Of a DNA stretch of 64,000 nt, positions 7,680-14,719 are shown piece by piece. This DNA comes from Enorma massiliensis phI (GTDB lineage: Bacteria; Actinomycetota; Coriobacteriia; Coriobacteriales; Coriobacteriaceae), in NCBI RefSeq assembly GCF_000311845.1, contig NZ_HE978575.1, positions 502,091-566,090 of the forward strand. The letters run 5' to 3'. Both the position numbers and the translations under genes were made by a program. Within the stretch, counting starts at the first letter, position 1. Every line of letters starts with the position of its first letter. Under the pieces are notes generated by a model. It was not told where the DNA came from, did no database searches, and saw only the letters and a list, made by a program, of their open reading frames with translations.

Positions 7680-9790
7680 GCTTGAAGGATTTGGAGATAC
7701 AACCGTCCTACGAAACGCTTGAGGGCACTGATCCGGTCAATGGCTTCTATGTCCCCGCTCTGGCAGAGTCCGTCGAATATGATCGAAGCGTTGGCTTTTT
7801 CTCTTCTGCGAGTCTTGCGCTGGCGGCGCGCGGCGTTGCTGGCCTTATTCACAATCGGGGGAAGATGAGGCTTGTGGTAAGCCCTCATCTTTCAGAGCGT
7901 GACGTTGCGATCATCAGGCAGGCGGAGAGCAACCCGGAATCTGTGATTGAGTCCATCATGAGCGAGGTTTTGATGGATGTCGACGCCCTTGCTGACGAAA
8001 TCGAACACGACCATGTTCGTGCTTTAGGATGGATGCTGGCAAAGGGATACCTTGAGCTCCGTATCGCATGTGTCATAGATGAGAACGGCGATATTCTTCA
8101 GGATCAACTCTTTCATCAGAAGGTTGGTATTCTGCGTGATGCCGAGGGATACGCCCTTTCCTTTAGCGGGTCAATTAACGAAACGGCATCGGGTTGGCTC
8201 TTCAATTCAGAGGAATTCAAAGTATTTAAGAGCTGGGACGAGGGCCAAAGAGGCTTCTTTGAATCCGATGAACGTAAGTTTTCGGAGCTTTGGAATAATC
8301 AGCGCGAACGGGTGATGACGTTTGAGCCCAAAGGTTCGTTGAGCAGCTTGCTCGTTGCTGAGGGAAAAGACTTTGATATCGAGTGCAGCTCGCTTGCGAA
8401 GACGCGTGCCGCAAGGAACATGAAGCGCATTTCGCTGTTCCCATACCAACGGGAAGCATTTAAAACGTGGCGTTGTCATGAGGGACAGCTGCTGTTCGAG
8501 ATGGCGACAGGTACCGGTAAGACGCGGACGGCCCTTGCCTGCGTACAGGATCTGCTCATTGCTAAGCCGAAGCTGGTGTGCGTTATCGCTACACCTCAAA
8601 GCACGCTTTCGCGGCAATGGGAACGGGAGGTTTCAGCGCTTGGCCTGAAGTTCGATACCAGTATATTTGCTGATTCTTCGGCCGGGACCAGTGCTTCTTG
8701 GGCATCGAGCATCCGGGCCGCTCTTGGACGGATTGCCATCGGAATTGATGAGAGCCTCATAGTCTATACAACTCACGCGAGTGCTGCGAACGAACTCTTT
8801 ATCAAGGCTATCGAGGGGGCTGATCCATCGCTTGCCGTGTGCTTGGTCGGCGACGAGGTTCATGGAATGGGGTCGCGCGAGCAGCGAAAGGCTCTTCTTG
8901 AGCGCTATACCTATCGGATTGGCCTCTCAGCGACGCCGTCGAGATGGTTCGATGAAGAAGGCTCGGCACTGTTGCGGTCATATTTCGGTGGCCAGTCGTT
9001 TGAGTTTACGATAAAGGATGCCCAGGAGACGGTAAATCCACTTGCCGGCGAGACGTTTCTCTGCCCATACCAATACCATCTCGAGACCGTAGAGTTGTCA
9101 GATGATGAGGCGGAAAAGTTTGATAGGCTGACCAAGCAGATAGCAAAGCTTTCTCATCAAGATGACGATGCGGCTCGTGAGCGTCTCGATCAGCTCCTGA
9201 GAAAGCGCGCCCTGATTAAGAAGAATGCCGTGGCCAAGCTCGACGGCTTAGATGCCCTGCTAGACCATATTGAGCACGAAGACCTTCTTGTCTTTACCTC
9301 TCCGCAGCGCATTGACGAGGTGGAGTCCATACTGGGAAGGCACGGTGTTGCTGCGCACCGATTTACGCAGCAGCAGGGAACGCGTCCCAAGCGTGAGTTC
9401 GGTGGCCTGAGCGAGCGGGACTACCTTATCAAGATGTTCAAAGAGGGCGTTCTCCAGGCGCTTGTTGCAATAAAGTGCCTGGATGAGGGGATTGATATTC
9501 CTCAGGCCAAGAGCGCCATTTTGCTATCTAGCAGCACAAATCCTAGAGAATACGTTCAGCGCGTGGGACGCGTTATTCGGCGAAGTCCCGGAAAGAACCT
9601 TGCTCACATCTACGATTTCGTGGTTGTTCCAGATTGGAGCAGGCTCGAGCTCTATGGAGACATCGAATCCGAGCGCAGGCTCTTCAACCAAGAGCTTGTC
9701 CGTATCGAAGACATGAGAAAAAACGCAGTTAACAGCACAGATGTGCTGATTAAAATGCGGGGCCTGTTGGGGAGGGCTTATGGCGATTAA
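7676..9790 (+). CDS. PLD-like / SSL2-type DEAD/DEAH helicase
   Basis: The 704-aa protein has an N-terminal phospholipase-D-like segment (about residues 20-200: SVGFFSSAS, then HQKVGIL and SGSINET). A superfamily 2 helicase core follows: ATGTGKT with K282, GDEVH with D393, GLSATPSR, and a C-terminal RecA domain with YVQRVGRVIRR. Such PLD-SSL2 proteins are common in restriction and DNA-modification islands, where they are thought to translocate on and cut DNA. Its ATG overlaps the TGA of the radical SAM gene (ATGA), so translation is probably coupled to the in-frame state of that gene. Its stop lies inside the next small gene. Confidence 0.88.
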   Translation: MSLKDLEIQPSYETLEGTDPVNGFYVPALAESVEYDRSVGFFSSASLALAARGVAGLIHNRGKMRLVVSPHLSERDVAIIRQAESNPESVIESIMSEVLMDVDALADEIEHDHVRALGWMLAKGYLELRIACVIDENGDILQDQLFHQKVGILRDAEGYALSFSGSINETASGWLFNSEEFKVFKSWDEGQRGFFESDERKFSELWNNQRERVMTFEPKGSLSSLLVAEGKDFDIECSSLAKTRAARNMKRISLFPYQREAFKTWRCHEGQLLFEMATGTGKTRTALACVQDLLIAKPKLVCVIATPQSTLSRQWEREVSALGLKFDTSIFADSSAGTSASWASSIRAALGRIAIGIDESLIVYTTHASAANELFIKAIEGADPSLAVCLVGDEVHGMGSREQRKALLERYTYRIGLSATPSRWFDEEGSALLRSYFGGQSFEFTIKDAQETVNPLAGETFLCPYQYHLETVELSDDEAEKFDRLTKQIAKLSHQDDDAARERLDQLLRKRALIKKNAVAKLDGLDALLDHIEHEDLLVFTSPQRIDEVESILGRHGVAAHRFTQQQGTRPKREFGGLSERDYLIKMFKEGVLQALVAIKCLDEGIDIPQAKSAILLSSSTNPREYVQRVGRVIRRSPGKNLAHIYDFVVVPDWSRLELYGDIESERRLFNQELVRIEDMRKNAVNSTDVLIKMRGLLGRAYGD

Positions 9791-9953
9791 TAAACGGATC
9801 ATGGAAAAGATTCGCGAGCGAGCGGAGGGAGATGAGCGAACCCTTTCGTTTTTGCGCGATCTCATCGTTTTCGAAACGGATGGGCCGGGGCAATACGTCA
9901 AAGAATACGAGAAGATTCTGCGTAAGTACTCGCTGCAGGAGGTGAAGAAATGA
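9780..9953 (+). CDS. 57-aa protein between helicase and DndD-like ATPase
   Basis: This short gene starts ATG at 9780, 11 bases inside the helicase end, and stops at TGA 9951-9953, overlapping the ATG of the next gene. The protein begins MAINKRIMEKIRERA and ends LQEVKK. It is charged and predicted helical, with no transmembrane segment and no cysteine. Overlap on both sides argues strongly that it is real and translated with its neighbours. I recall small proteins of this size annotated near DndD-like genes as 'DNA modification system-associated small protein', but cannot verify the match. Confidence 0.75.
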   Translation: MAINKRIMEKIRERAEGDERTLSFLRDLIVFETDGPGQYVKEYEKILRKYSLQEVKK

Positions 9954-11965
9954 GGTTCCGCTCCATCGTTATCGAGAATTATCGACAGTACCGCGACCTC
10001 AAGCTTCAATTTGAACCGGGCGAGCATGACCTTCAAATCATCGTTGCAGACAATGGCGTCGGTAAGACCAATCTGCTCAATGCCTTTACATGGTGTCTTT
10101 ATGGCGAAGAGCCTCATCTTGGCAGCTCGGGGAAGAAACAGGACACCAGGCAGCGCACCGAGCCAAAGCTCAACAAAGAGATTATCGAGGAGTGCGTTGA
10201 GCGAGGCGGCGGCGTAGCCACCGTTCGCGTTGTTGTTGATATCGAATATGGGGGAGAGCAGGGGCGGACCGTGCTTCGTGCAACTCGATCTGTGCCCTTT
10301 TCGGTCAAGGTTGACGGAAGCTATTTCGAGATGGTGTATGACAGCCGTTTCTCGGTCACATGGGTCGAAGGTAAAAATCGACTGCCTTTGTCTGGCGAGC
10401 AGGCGCAGGAGTTTCTCAACAAGTTACTCCCCGAGTCGATACGAGAATATTTCTTCTTTGACGGTGAACAGCTCGATTCTTATTTCAAGGCAACGGGCGG
10501 CGAGCGCATCAAAGAGGCGGTATATTCGATTTCGCAAATCGATTTGTTCCGCACCATGATTAACCGTCTTGATAACGTAATCAAACAGCAACGTCGCAAA
10601 GCGTCTTCTCAGTCCATTGACACGAATGACTATGAGCAGAAACTTTCTGATCAGGAGAGGCTTGCCAAGGGATGCGAAGCGTTCATCAAGGAAAAAGAGG
10701 CAGAAATCGAGAAGCTTGAGCAGCAGTTGGCAGAGGTTGACGGACAGCTTCGCGGCGTTGATGATGTGAGGGATATCGAGAAGCGTCGCGATGCTGCGCA
10801 ATGCAAAGCTGATGAGGCCCGTGCTCAGCTTACGCAGAAGCGCAATGAATACTACGCTTTTGTGCGTGATAGCATCGTTGATTTTTACCTTTATCCCGCA
10901 GCATCGGGTGCGCTGAACAGCATTCGGTCGCTTGAGAATGAGGGCCAGCTTCCTCCGGCAATCGATCCGTTGAAGCTATCGGAATCGCTCCACAAGGGAA
11001 GGTGCGTCGTATGCCAGCACGAGTTGAGCGATGATGAGCGAAAACACATTGAAGAATTGCTTGAGCAATATCGTGTCGGCAGCGAGACATCAAACATTCT
11101 GTCGTCAATGCGAAGCGAGCTGAGGAGAACCGTTTCAACGATTGAGCACTATCCTGCCGCGCGTAATCGCGTTATTCGCGATATTAAGCATGCTGCCAAA
11201 GTTCTTGATGCGGCAGAAACAGAGCTTCGAGACCTCGATAAGCTTGCGGGTAAGTATGCTGAGACCAGCGGGAGCATTAAAAAGCTCTACGAAGATCGTG
11301 AGGCGTACCAAAAACAGCTTGGCGAATGTCACGAGCAGATAGGAACGAGAAGAAATAATCTCAAACGCGCGCAAAGCGCGATAACTAAGTACAAGAAATT
11401 GCTCAATGTTGCTCTGCATCGTAACTCCGAAGCTTCAGAGCTAAAGCGTATCGTCGACTTTGGTGAGAAAGCTCTCAAGGTGCTTAAGGATGCAGAGGCG
11501 GCTGTAATCCAAGAGACAAAAAAGAACATGGAGCAGCGGACCGAGGAGCTTTTCAAGGGGCTCGTATGGAAAGAGTCGAAGTGCGACCACATCGAGCTAT
11601 CTCAAAATTACACGCCCGCCCTGTACGATAAGGCCGGCTTTTCTTGTGCGGGTACCTGTTCAGCTGCCGAGCGATCACTTCTTGCGCTCTCGTTCACCTT
11701 GGCTATGCATGAGGTATCGGGATTCGATTCGCCTCTCTTTATTGATACGCCCATTGCGCGTGCCTCGGGTGAAAACCGGGAAAACTTCGCACGTACGCTT
11801 GTTGAGGTGAGTAGGCGTAAGCAGTTGATTCTCGCCTTTACACCCGATGAGTATTCGGAATCGATTTCAAATGAATTTGATTCTGCTGCGGCAACATTTA
11901 TTAGGTTGCGGCTTGATGCAAGTGAGTCCCATGTCATGGATCCGGAGGTTGTTGTTCATGGCTAG
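9950..11965 (+). CDS. DndD-like SMC/Rad50-type ATPase
   Basis: The 671-aa protein opens with MRFRSIVIENYRQYRDL and a Walker A loop NGVGKTN (K39). Two coiled-coil arms (about 215-280 and 370-480) flank a zinc-hook-like C352-V-V-C355. The C-terminal head has CSAAERSLLALSF (signature loop) and SPLFIDTPIA (Walker B). This is the architecture of DndD and other RecF/Rad50-like ATPases that act with DNA-modification or nuclease partners. There is no dndC or dndE next to it, so it is not a standard phosphorothioation cluster. ATGA overlap with the upstream gene and an 8-bp overlap with the downstream gene indicate coupling. Confidence 0.85.
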   Translation: MRFRSIVIENYRQYRDLKLQFEPGEHDLQIIVADNGVGKTNLLNAFTWCLYGEEPHLGSSGKKQDTRQRTEPKLNKEIIEECVERGGGVATVRVVVDIEYGGEQGRTVLRATRSVPFSVKVDGSYFEMVYDSRFSVTWVEGKNRLPLSGEQAQEFLNKLLPESIREYFFFDGEQLDSYFKATGGERIKEAVYSISQIDLFRTMINRLDNVIKQQRRKASSQSIDTNDYEQKLSDQERLAKGCEAFIKEKEAEIEKLEQQLAEVDGQLRGVDDVRDIEKRRDAAQCKADEARAQLTQKRNEYYAFVRDSIVDFYLYPAASGALNSIRSLENEGQLPPAIDPLKLSESLHKGRCVVCQHELSDDERKHIEELLEQYRVGSETSNILSSMRSELRRTVSTIEHYPAARNRVIRDIKHAAKVLDAAETELRDLDKLAGKYAETSGSIKKLYEDREAYQKQLGECHEQIGTRRNNLKRAQSAITKYKKLLNVALHRNSEASELKRIVDFGEKALKVLKDAEAAVIQETKKNMEQRTEELFKGLVWKESKCDHIELSQNYTPALYDKAGFSCAGTCSAAERSLLALSFTLAMHEVSGFDSPLFIDTPIARASGENRENFARTLVEVSRRKQLILAFTPDEYSESISNEFDSAAATFIRLRLDASESHVMDPEVVVHG

Positions 11966-12434
11966 TGAAGAATTGAGGCCTGCGCAGTCGACTTTGGGTG
12001 TTGACAGTCATGTCGATAGCTCCGTGCTCCCTAGAATGAGTGACCTTTCATTCTTTTCGAAGAGCGCCGATGGTGGCAGGGTTGAGAACAAAGACGTGTT
12101 TATGTTTGCATACGCCGTCGGTGTGCACCATGATATGGCGATTGCACCCTCCTCAAAGGTTTCTGGCGGGTACCTGCGTACGACATATTTTTCTGACAAG
12201 CAGAATGTCTTGATGCGTGCGGTCCATTACGGCCAGTCGGACTTCACGGACTCTGACTCTCTGCGCGACCAGCATGCGACGTATGAACTTGCAGAGCAAT
12301 ACGCAAACGGCGGTTTTCAGATTATCGAGGGCGACCTTGACCAGAATATGGAATCTGAAGAACTCGCAAACTCCTACATCCAGGAAATGGACAAGCTCTA
12401 CGAGCAGTACACAGGGAAGGCGATTGACGCGTAG
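11958..12434 (+). CDS. 158-aa unknown protein closing the defence operon
   Basis: The protein starts MASEELRPAQSTLGVDSHVDS from an ATG that overlaps the ATPase stop by 8 bases. It is acidic and soluble, has no cysteines and no motif I recognise. The middle (VFMFAYAVGVHHDM, YLRTTYFSDK) looks like a compact alpha/beta fold and the end is an acidic helix. The position suggests it is a subunit of the ATPase/helicase complex. Confidence 0.7.
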   Translation: MASEELRPAQSTLGVDSHVDSSVLPRMSDLSFFSKSADGGRVENKDVFMFAYAVGVHHDMAIAPSSKVSGGYLRTTYFSDKQNVLMRAVHYGQSDFTDSDSLRDQHATYELAEQYANGGFQIIEGDLDQNMESEELANSYIQEMDKLYEQYTGKAIDA

Positions 12435-12551
12435 CGGTGCATATTTCGCGCTCCGTGCGGAGAGATGACAAAGCTCCAGGTGAGCAATCGATGTGATGTC
12501 GCGCTGCATTTTTTGTCCGCACGAGGTTGTACCTTGATGCCATGGGAAATT

Positions 12552-12574
12552 CGCCGCCCGGGAGACGGGCGGCG
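12552..12574 (+). other. GC-rich perfect hairpin before the HIRAN gene
   Basis: CGCCGCCCG (12552-12560) pairs perfectly with CGGGCGGCG (12566-12574) around GGAGA. It has no U-tract and ends 21 bases before the ATG of the HIRAN gene. It may terminate readthrough from the defence operon or modulate the next gene. Confidence 0.4.
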
Positions 12575-12595
12575 ACGCGGCTTGAGGAGGCAGCC

Positions 12596-12922
12596 ATGTA
12601 CGAACCTTCGCGAAATATTATGACCTTTCATATCGCTGGATTTCAGTTTTGGGACGGTGCGCTTGTGCTCGATCAGCTAAAGGCCGGCAGGCAGCTGCGG
12701 TTGGTGCCCGAGTTCGACAACCCGCACGATCCGCATGCGGTTGCCATCTATCTCGACAAAGCTAAGCTCGGATTCGTACCGTCGGAGCTGAACGAGCTCG
12801 TGTCGCAGCTGCTGTTTTATGGTCATGGCGACGTGCTTGAATGTCGCGTGTTGCAGATTGCTCCCGAGCGCAGTCCGTGGCATCAGGTTCGTGCAGGGGT
12901 CTATCTGGCAGACGCGCGATAG
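12596..12922 (+). CDS. HIRAN-domain protein
   Basis: The 108-aa protein is essentially one HIRAN domain: FHIAGFQFWDGALVL at the start, then LVPEFDNPHDPHAVAIYL and LGFVPSELNELVSQLL. HIRAN domains bind single-stranded 3' ends or damaged DNA and occur alone or fused to nucleases and helicases in mobile regions. The start was chosen because GAGGAGG lies 5-8 bases upstream of 12596. It lies directly downstream of the defence operon on the same strand. Confidence 0.85.
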   Translation: MYEPSRNIMTFHIAGFQFWDGALVLDQLKAGRQLRLVPEFDNPHDPHAVAIYLDKAKLGFVPSELNELVSQLLFYGHGDVLECRVLQIAPERSPWHQVRAGVYLADAR

Positions 12923-13060
12923 CCGAAAGCAGGCGGGCGATTCGGTGACAACTGTTCGGGGGCACCGTTACCCAACAATTCGTTGTCCTGGGCCGCGTTG
13001 TAGGGTAGCGCGATGGGCGGGCTTAACAGATTTTATTATTAGGAAGGTCGTTTCGCTTCC

Positions 13061-13120
13061 AATTGTGGAGCGATTTAGGAAGCGAAGGCAGGCTCGCTTC
13101 CTAAACGAATACCGCTCCAA
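13061..13120. repeat. Strong hairpin with competing arms
   Basis: TTTAGGAAGCGA (13074-13085) pairs perfectly with TCGCTTCCTAAA (13094-13105) over an 8-base loop. GGAGCG (13067-13072) and CGCTCC (13113-13118) extend the stem. A third arm, TTTCGCTTCC at 13051-13060, can also pair with GGAAGCGAA, so two mutually exclusive structures are possible. It lies between the HIRAN gene and the toxin-antitoxin promoter. It could be a terminator-like or regulatory RNA, or a mobile-element relic. Confidence 0.5.
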
Positions 13121-13173
13121 TCATTCGGCGGGGCGCCATGGCAAGCTCCGCTGCTCCCTGGAATTCTCGGATA

Positions 13174-13205
13174 GGTAGCTACAATCTCTAATATGTGGCT
13201 ATAAT
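13174..13205 (+). promoter_or_regulatory. Promoter/operator of the Phd-PIN operon
   Basis: A perfect -10 TATAAT lies at 13200-13205, 29 bases before the antitoxin ATG; no good -35 is visible. GTAGCTACAAT (13175-13185) and GTGGCTATAAT (13195-13205) form a near-direct repeat, and GTAGCTAC is itself a palindrome. Autorepression by the antitoxin through these sites is likely but inferred. Confidence 0.5.
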
Positions 13206-13233
13206 AAGAGTGAGACAGCTAGGAGGCGATGTT

Positions 13234-13524
13234 ATGGAACCGGTTATGGCCCCTGTGGGCGTGCGCGACGCGAAGAACAGGTTTAGCGAGCTGACGCTTG
13301 CCGTGAATGAGACGGGTAAACCGTTGATAGTCTTGAAGAACAACAAGCCGTGGGTGACCATTCAGCCGGCAGATTCTGCGTTGGCGCGGCGAAGAGAGCG
13401 GCTTGAGCGGTTCAGGGAACTCACGCGGCAAATTGAATCAGAGATTGTGGAGGAGCCCGTATGGGACAAATCGGTTTCTGACCGAGAGCTGCTCAACGAA
13501 GAGCGGGTGAGGCGTTTTGGCTAG
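13234..13524 (+). CDS. Phd/YefM-family antitoxin
   Basis: The 96-aa protein begins MEPVMAPVGVRDAKNRFSEL, the standard Phd/YefM DNA-binding fold, with LIVLKNNKPWVTIQP completing the sheet. The Arg/Glu-rich C-terminus would wrap the toxin. AGGAGG lies 7 bases before the ATG. Its TAG overlaps the start of the PIN toxin, the usual antitoxin-first order. Confidence 0.88.
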   Translation: MEPVMAPVGVRDAKNRFSELTLAVNETGKPLIVLKNNKPWVTIQPADSALARRRERLERFRELTRQIESEIVEEPVWDKSVSDRELLNEERVRRFG

Positions 13525-13957
13525 CGTCATCCTCGATACCAACATCATCATCGATTACTTGTCACCAACACGCGCCTTTCACTCGGATGCCGTTGATGTT
13601 CTTGAGGTGCTGTTGAGCTCTCCAGACAAGGAGCCGGTGGTTCTTGCAGCATGTCTTAAGGATGTGTATTACATCCTTTGCCGGCAGTATCACCATGAAT
13701 CTGCTGTTCGTGATCGGCTTAACGGTTTCAGGCAGGTCGTGTCTGTCGCAGAACTAACAAACGAAGTGCTTGATCGTGCGTTCGGCTCGGACGAGCCGGA
13801 TGTAGAAGATGGCATTGTTCGGGCAACAGCGGAACTGATGAGTGCGGAAGCAATCATTACTCGCGATGATGCTGCATATAAGACTTCGAGAGTTCCAAGT
13901 ATGACGGCGCGAGAATACTGCATGTTGATGGACAAGGATAGCGAAGCGGTTACCTAG
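13517..13957 (+). CDS. PIN-domain toxin (VapC-like ribonuclease)
   Basis: The 146-aa protein starts from TTG overlapping the antitoxin stop by 8 bases. SVILDTNIIIDYL supplies the first catalytic Asp; DVEDGIVRATAELMSAEAIITRDD supplies the distal acidic residues and the ITRD signature. PIN toxins are Mg2+-dependent ribonucleases cutting tRNA or rRNA. The rare TTG start and overlap should keep its level below that of the antitoxin. Confidence 0.88.
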   Translation: MASVILDTNIIIDYLSPTRAFHSDAVDVLEVLLSSPDKEPVVLAACLKDVYYILCRQYHHESAVRDRLNGFRQVVSVAELTNEVLDRAFGSDEPDVEDGIVRATAELMSAEAIITRDDAAYKTSRVPSMTAREYCMLMDKDSEAVT

Positions 13958-14040
13958 AGCGCGCGTCTGGGTACGGTGTGGTGGGTCTTTGGTGCGCTTG
14001 CGAAACGTACTCGAGCTTGTAAGGTTTGGTGGTGAAGCGG

Positions 14041-14322
14041 ATGGATATCGTTTCTGCAAAAGTGGCGGCGGATAAGGCTATGGAGTACGTGAGAGAACTC
14101 GCTCCAGAGGCGAAGTGCATTGCGCTCGAAGGCATCGAGCTCAGCTCAAACAAAGACGTGTGGGAGGTCATCGTTGGCTATGCGCTGGCGAGTGATATTC
14201 CACAAATGGCGCTCGTAGCTGCAAACGTTGACATGCGGTCACGGAGAACGCATAAACGGCTTTTCATAGATGCGGAGACTCTCGAGTTGCGCAAGATGGA
14301 ACCCTATGAAATCGCGGCATAG
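14041..14322 (+). CDS. Small unknown protein, probable antitoxin-side partner of a decayed PIN gene
   Basis: The 93-aa protein starts MDIVSAKVAADKAMEYVREL and contains KDVWEVIVGYALASD and RRTHKRLFIDAETLELRKM. It has an alpha/beta composition without transmembrane segments or a known motif. An in-frame GTG at 14026 is the alternative start. It overlaps the following PIN-like remnant by 17 bases, which is how these pairs are usually arranged, so an antitoxin-like role is inferred from context only. Confidence 0.6.
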   Translation: MDIVSAKVAADKAMEYVRELAPEAKCIALEGIELSSNKDVWEVIVGYALASDIPQMALVAANVDMRSRRTHKRLFIDAETLELRKMEPYEIAA

Positions 14323-14624
14323 CATTGCGCTTGACAACAACGTTCTCGCGCTGTTGATCGTCGGCATATTCGACCGCAGGCGCATAGCGGGGAATTGGAG
14401 CCTCGAGGCAGCGACTCGAGCTCCTGCTGTTTGGAGGAAGAGCTGCTTCCATCCCGCCTGGTAGTCGAAGAACCGTCTCATGGACGGCCTGGGTTGACGG
14501 ATACGTCATTTGTGAACTTGCTCAGCGGGGAATTCCCGTCGTTACGGCGGATGTGAGGCTTTACGCCCGCTTGGTTGAGTTTAACCAGTACTGTGTGGAT
14601 TTCGATACCTATGCACTGAGCTGA
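14306..14624 (+). pseudogene. Decayed PIN-like toxin gene
   Basis: The first frame encodes MKSRHSIALDNNVLALLIVGIFDRRR, a PIN-type start with its catalytic Asp, and then breaks into meaningless sequence ending at a TAG (14462-14464). The typical C-terminal part reappears in another frame as WVDGYVICELAQRGIPVVTADVRLYARLVEF and ends at 14624. At least one frameshift plus an internal deletion separate the two. Confidence 0.65.
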
Positions 14625-14653
14625 CAAAAGCGAGCGGCGCGTCTTGCGCGAGT

Positions 14654-14687
14654 GCCCATGCTGCGCAGCTGTCTGTGCAGCATGGGC
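14654..14687. terminator. Hairpin between convergent genes
   Basis: GCCCATGCTGC (14654-14664) pairs perfectly with GCAGCATGGGC (14677-14687). It sits between the toxin remnant and the end of the minus-strand helicase. No U-tract follows on either strand. Confidence 0.5.
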
Positions 14688-14719
14688 GCCGACATAACAC
14701 TCCCCAAGCAAACGTCTTC

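Noticed and set aside
9950-11965. Canonical phosphorothioation (Dnd) cluster
   Set aside because: Only the ATPase is DndD-like; no DndA cysteine desulfurase, DndC or DndE is present.
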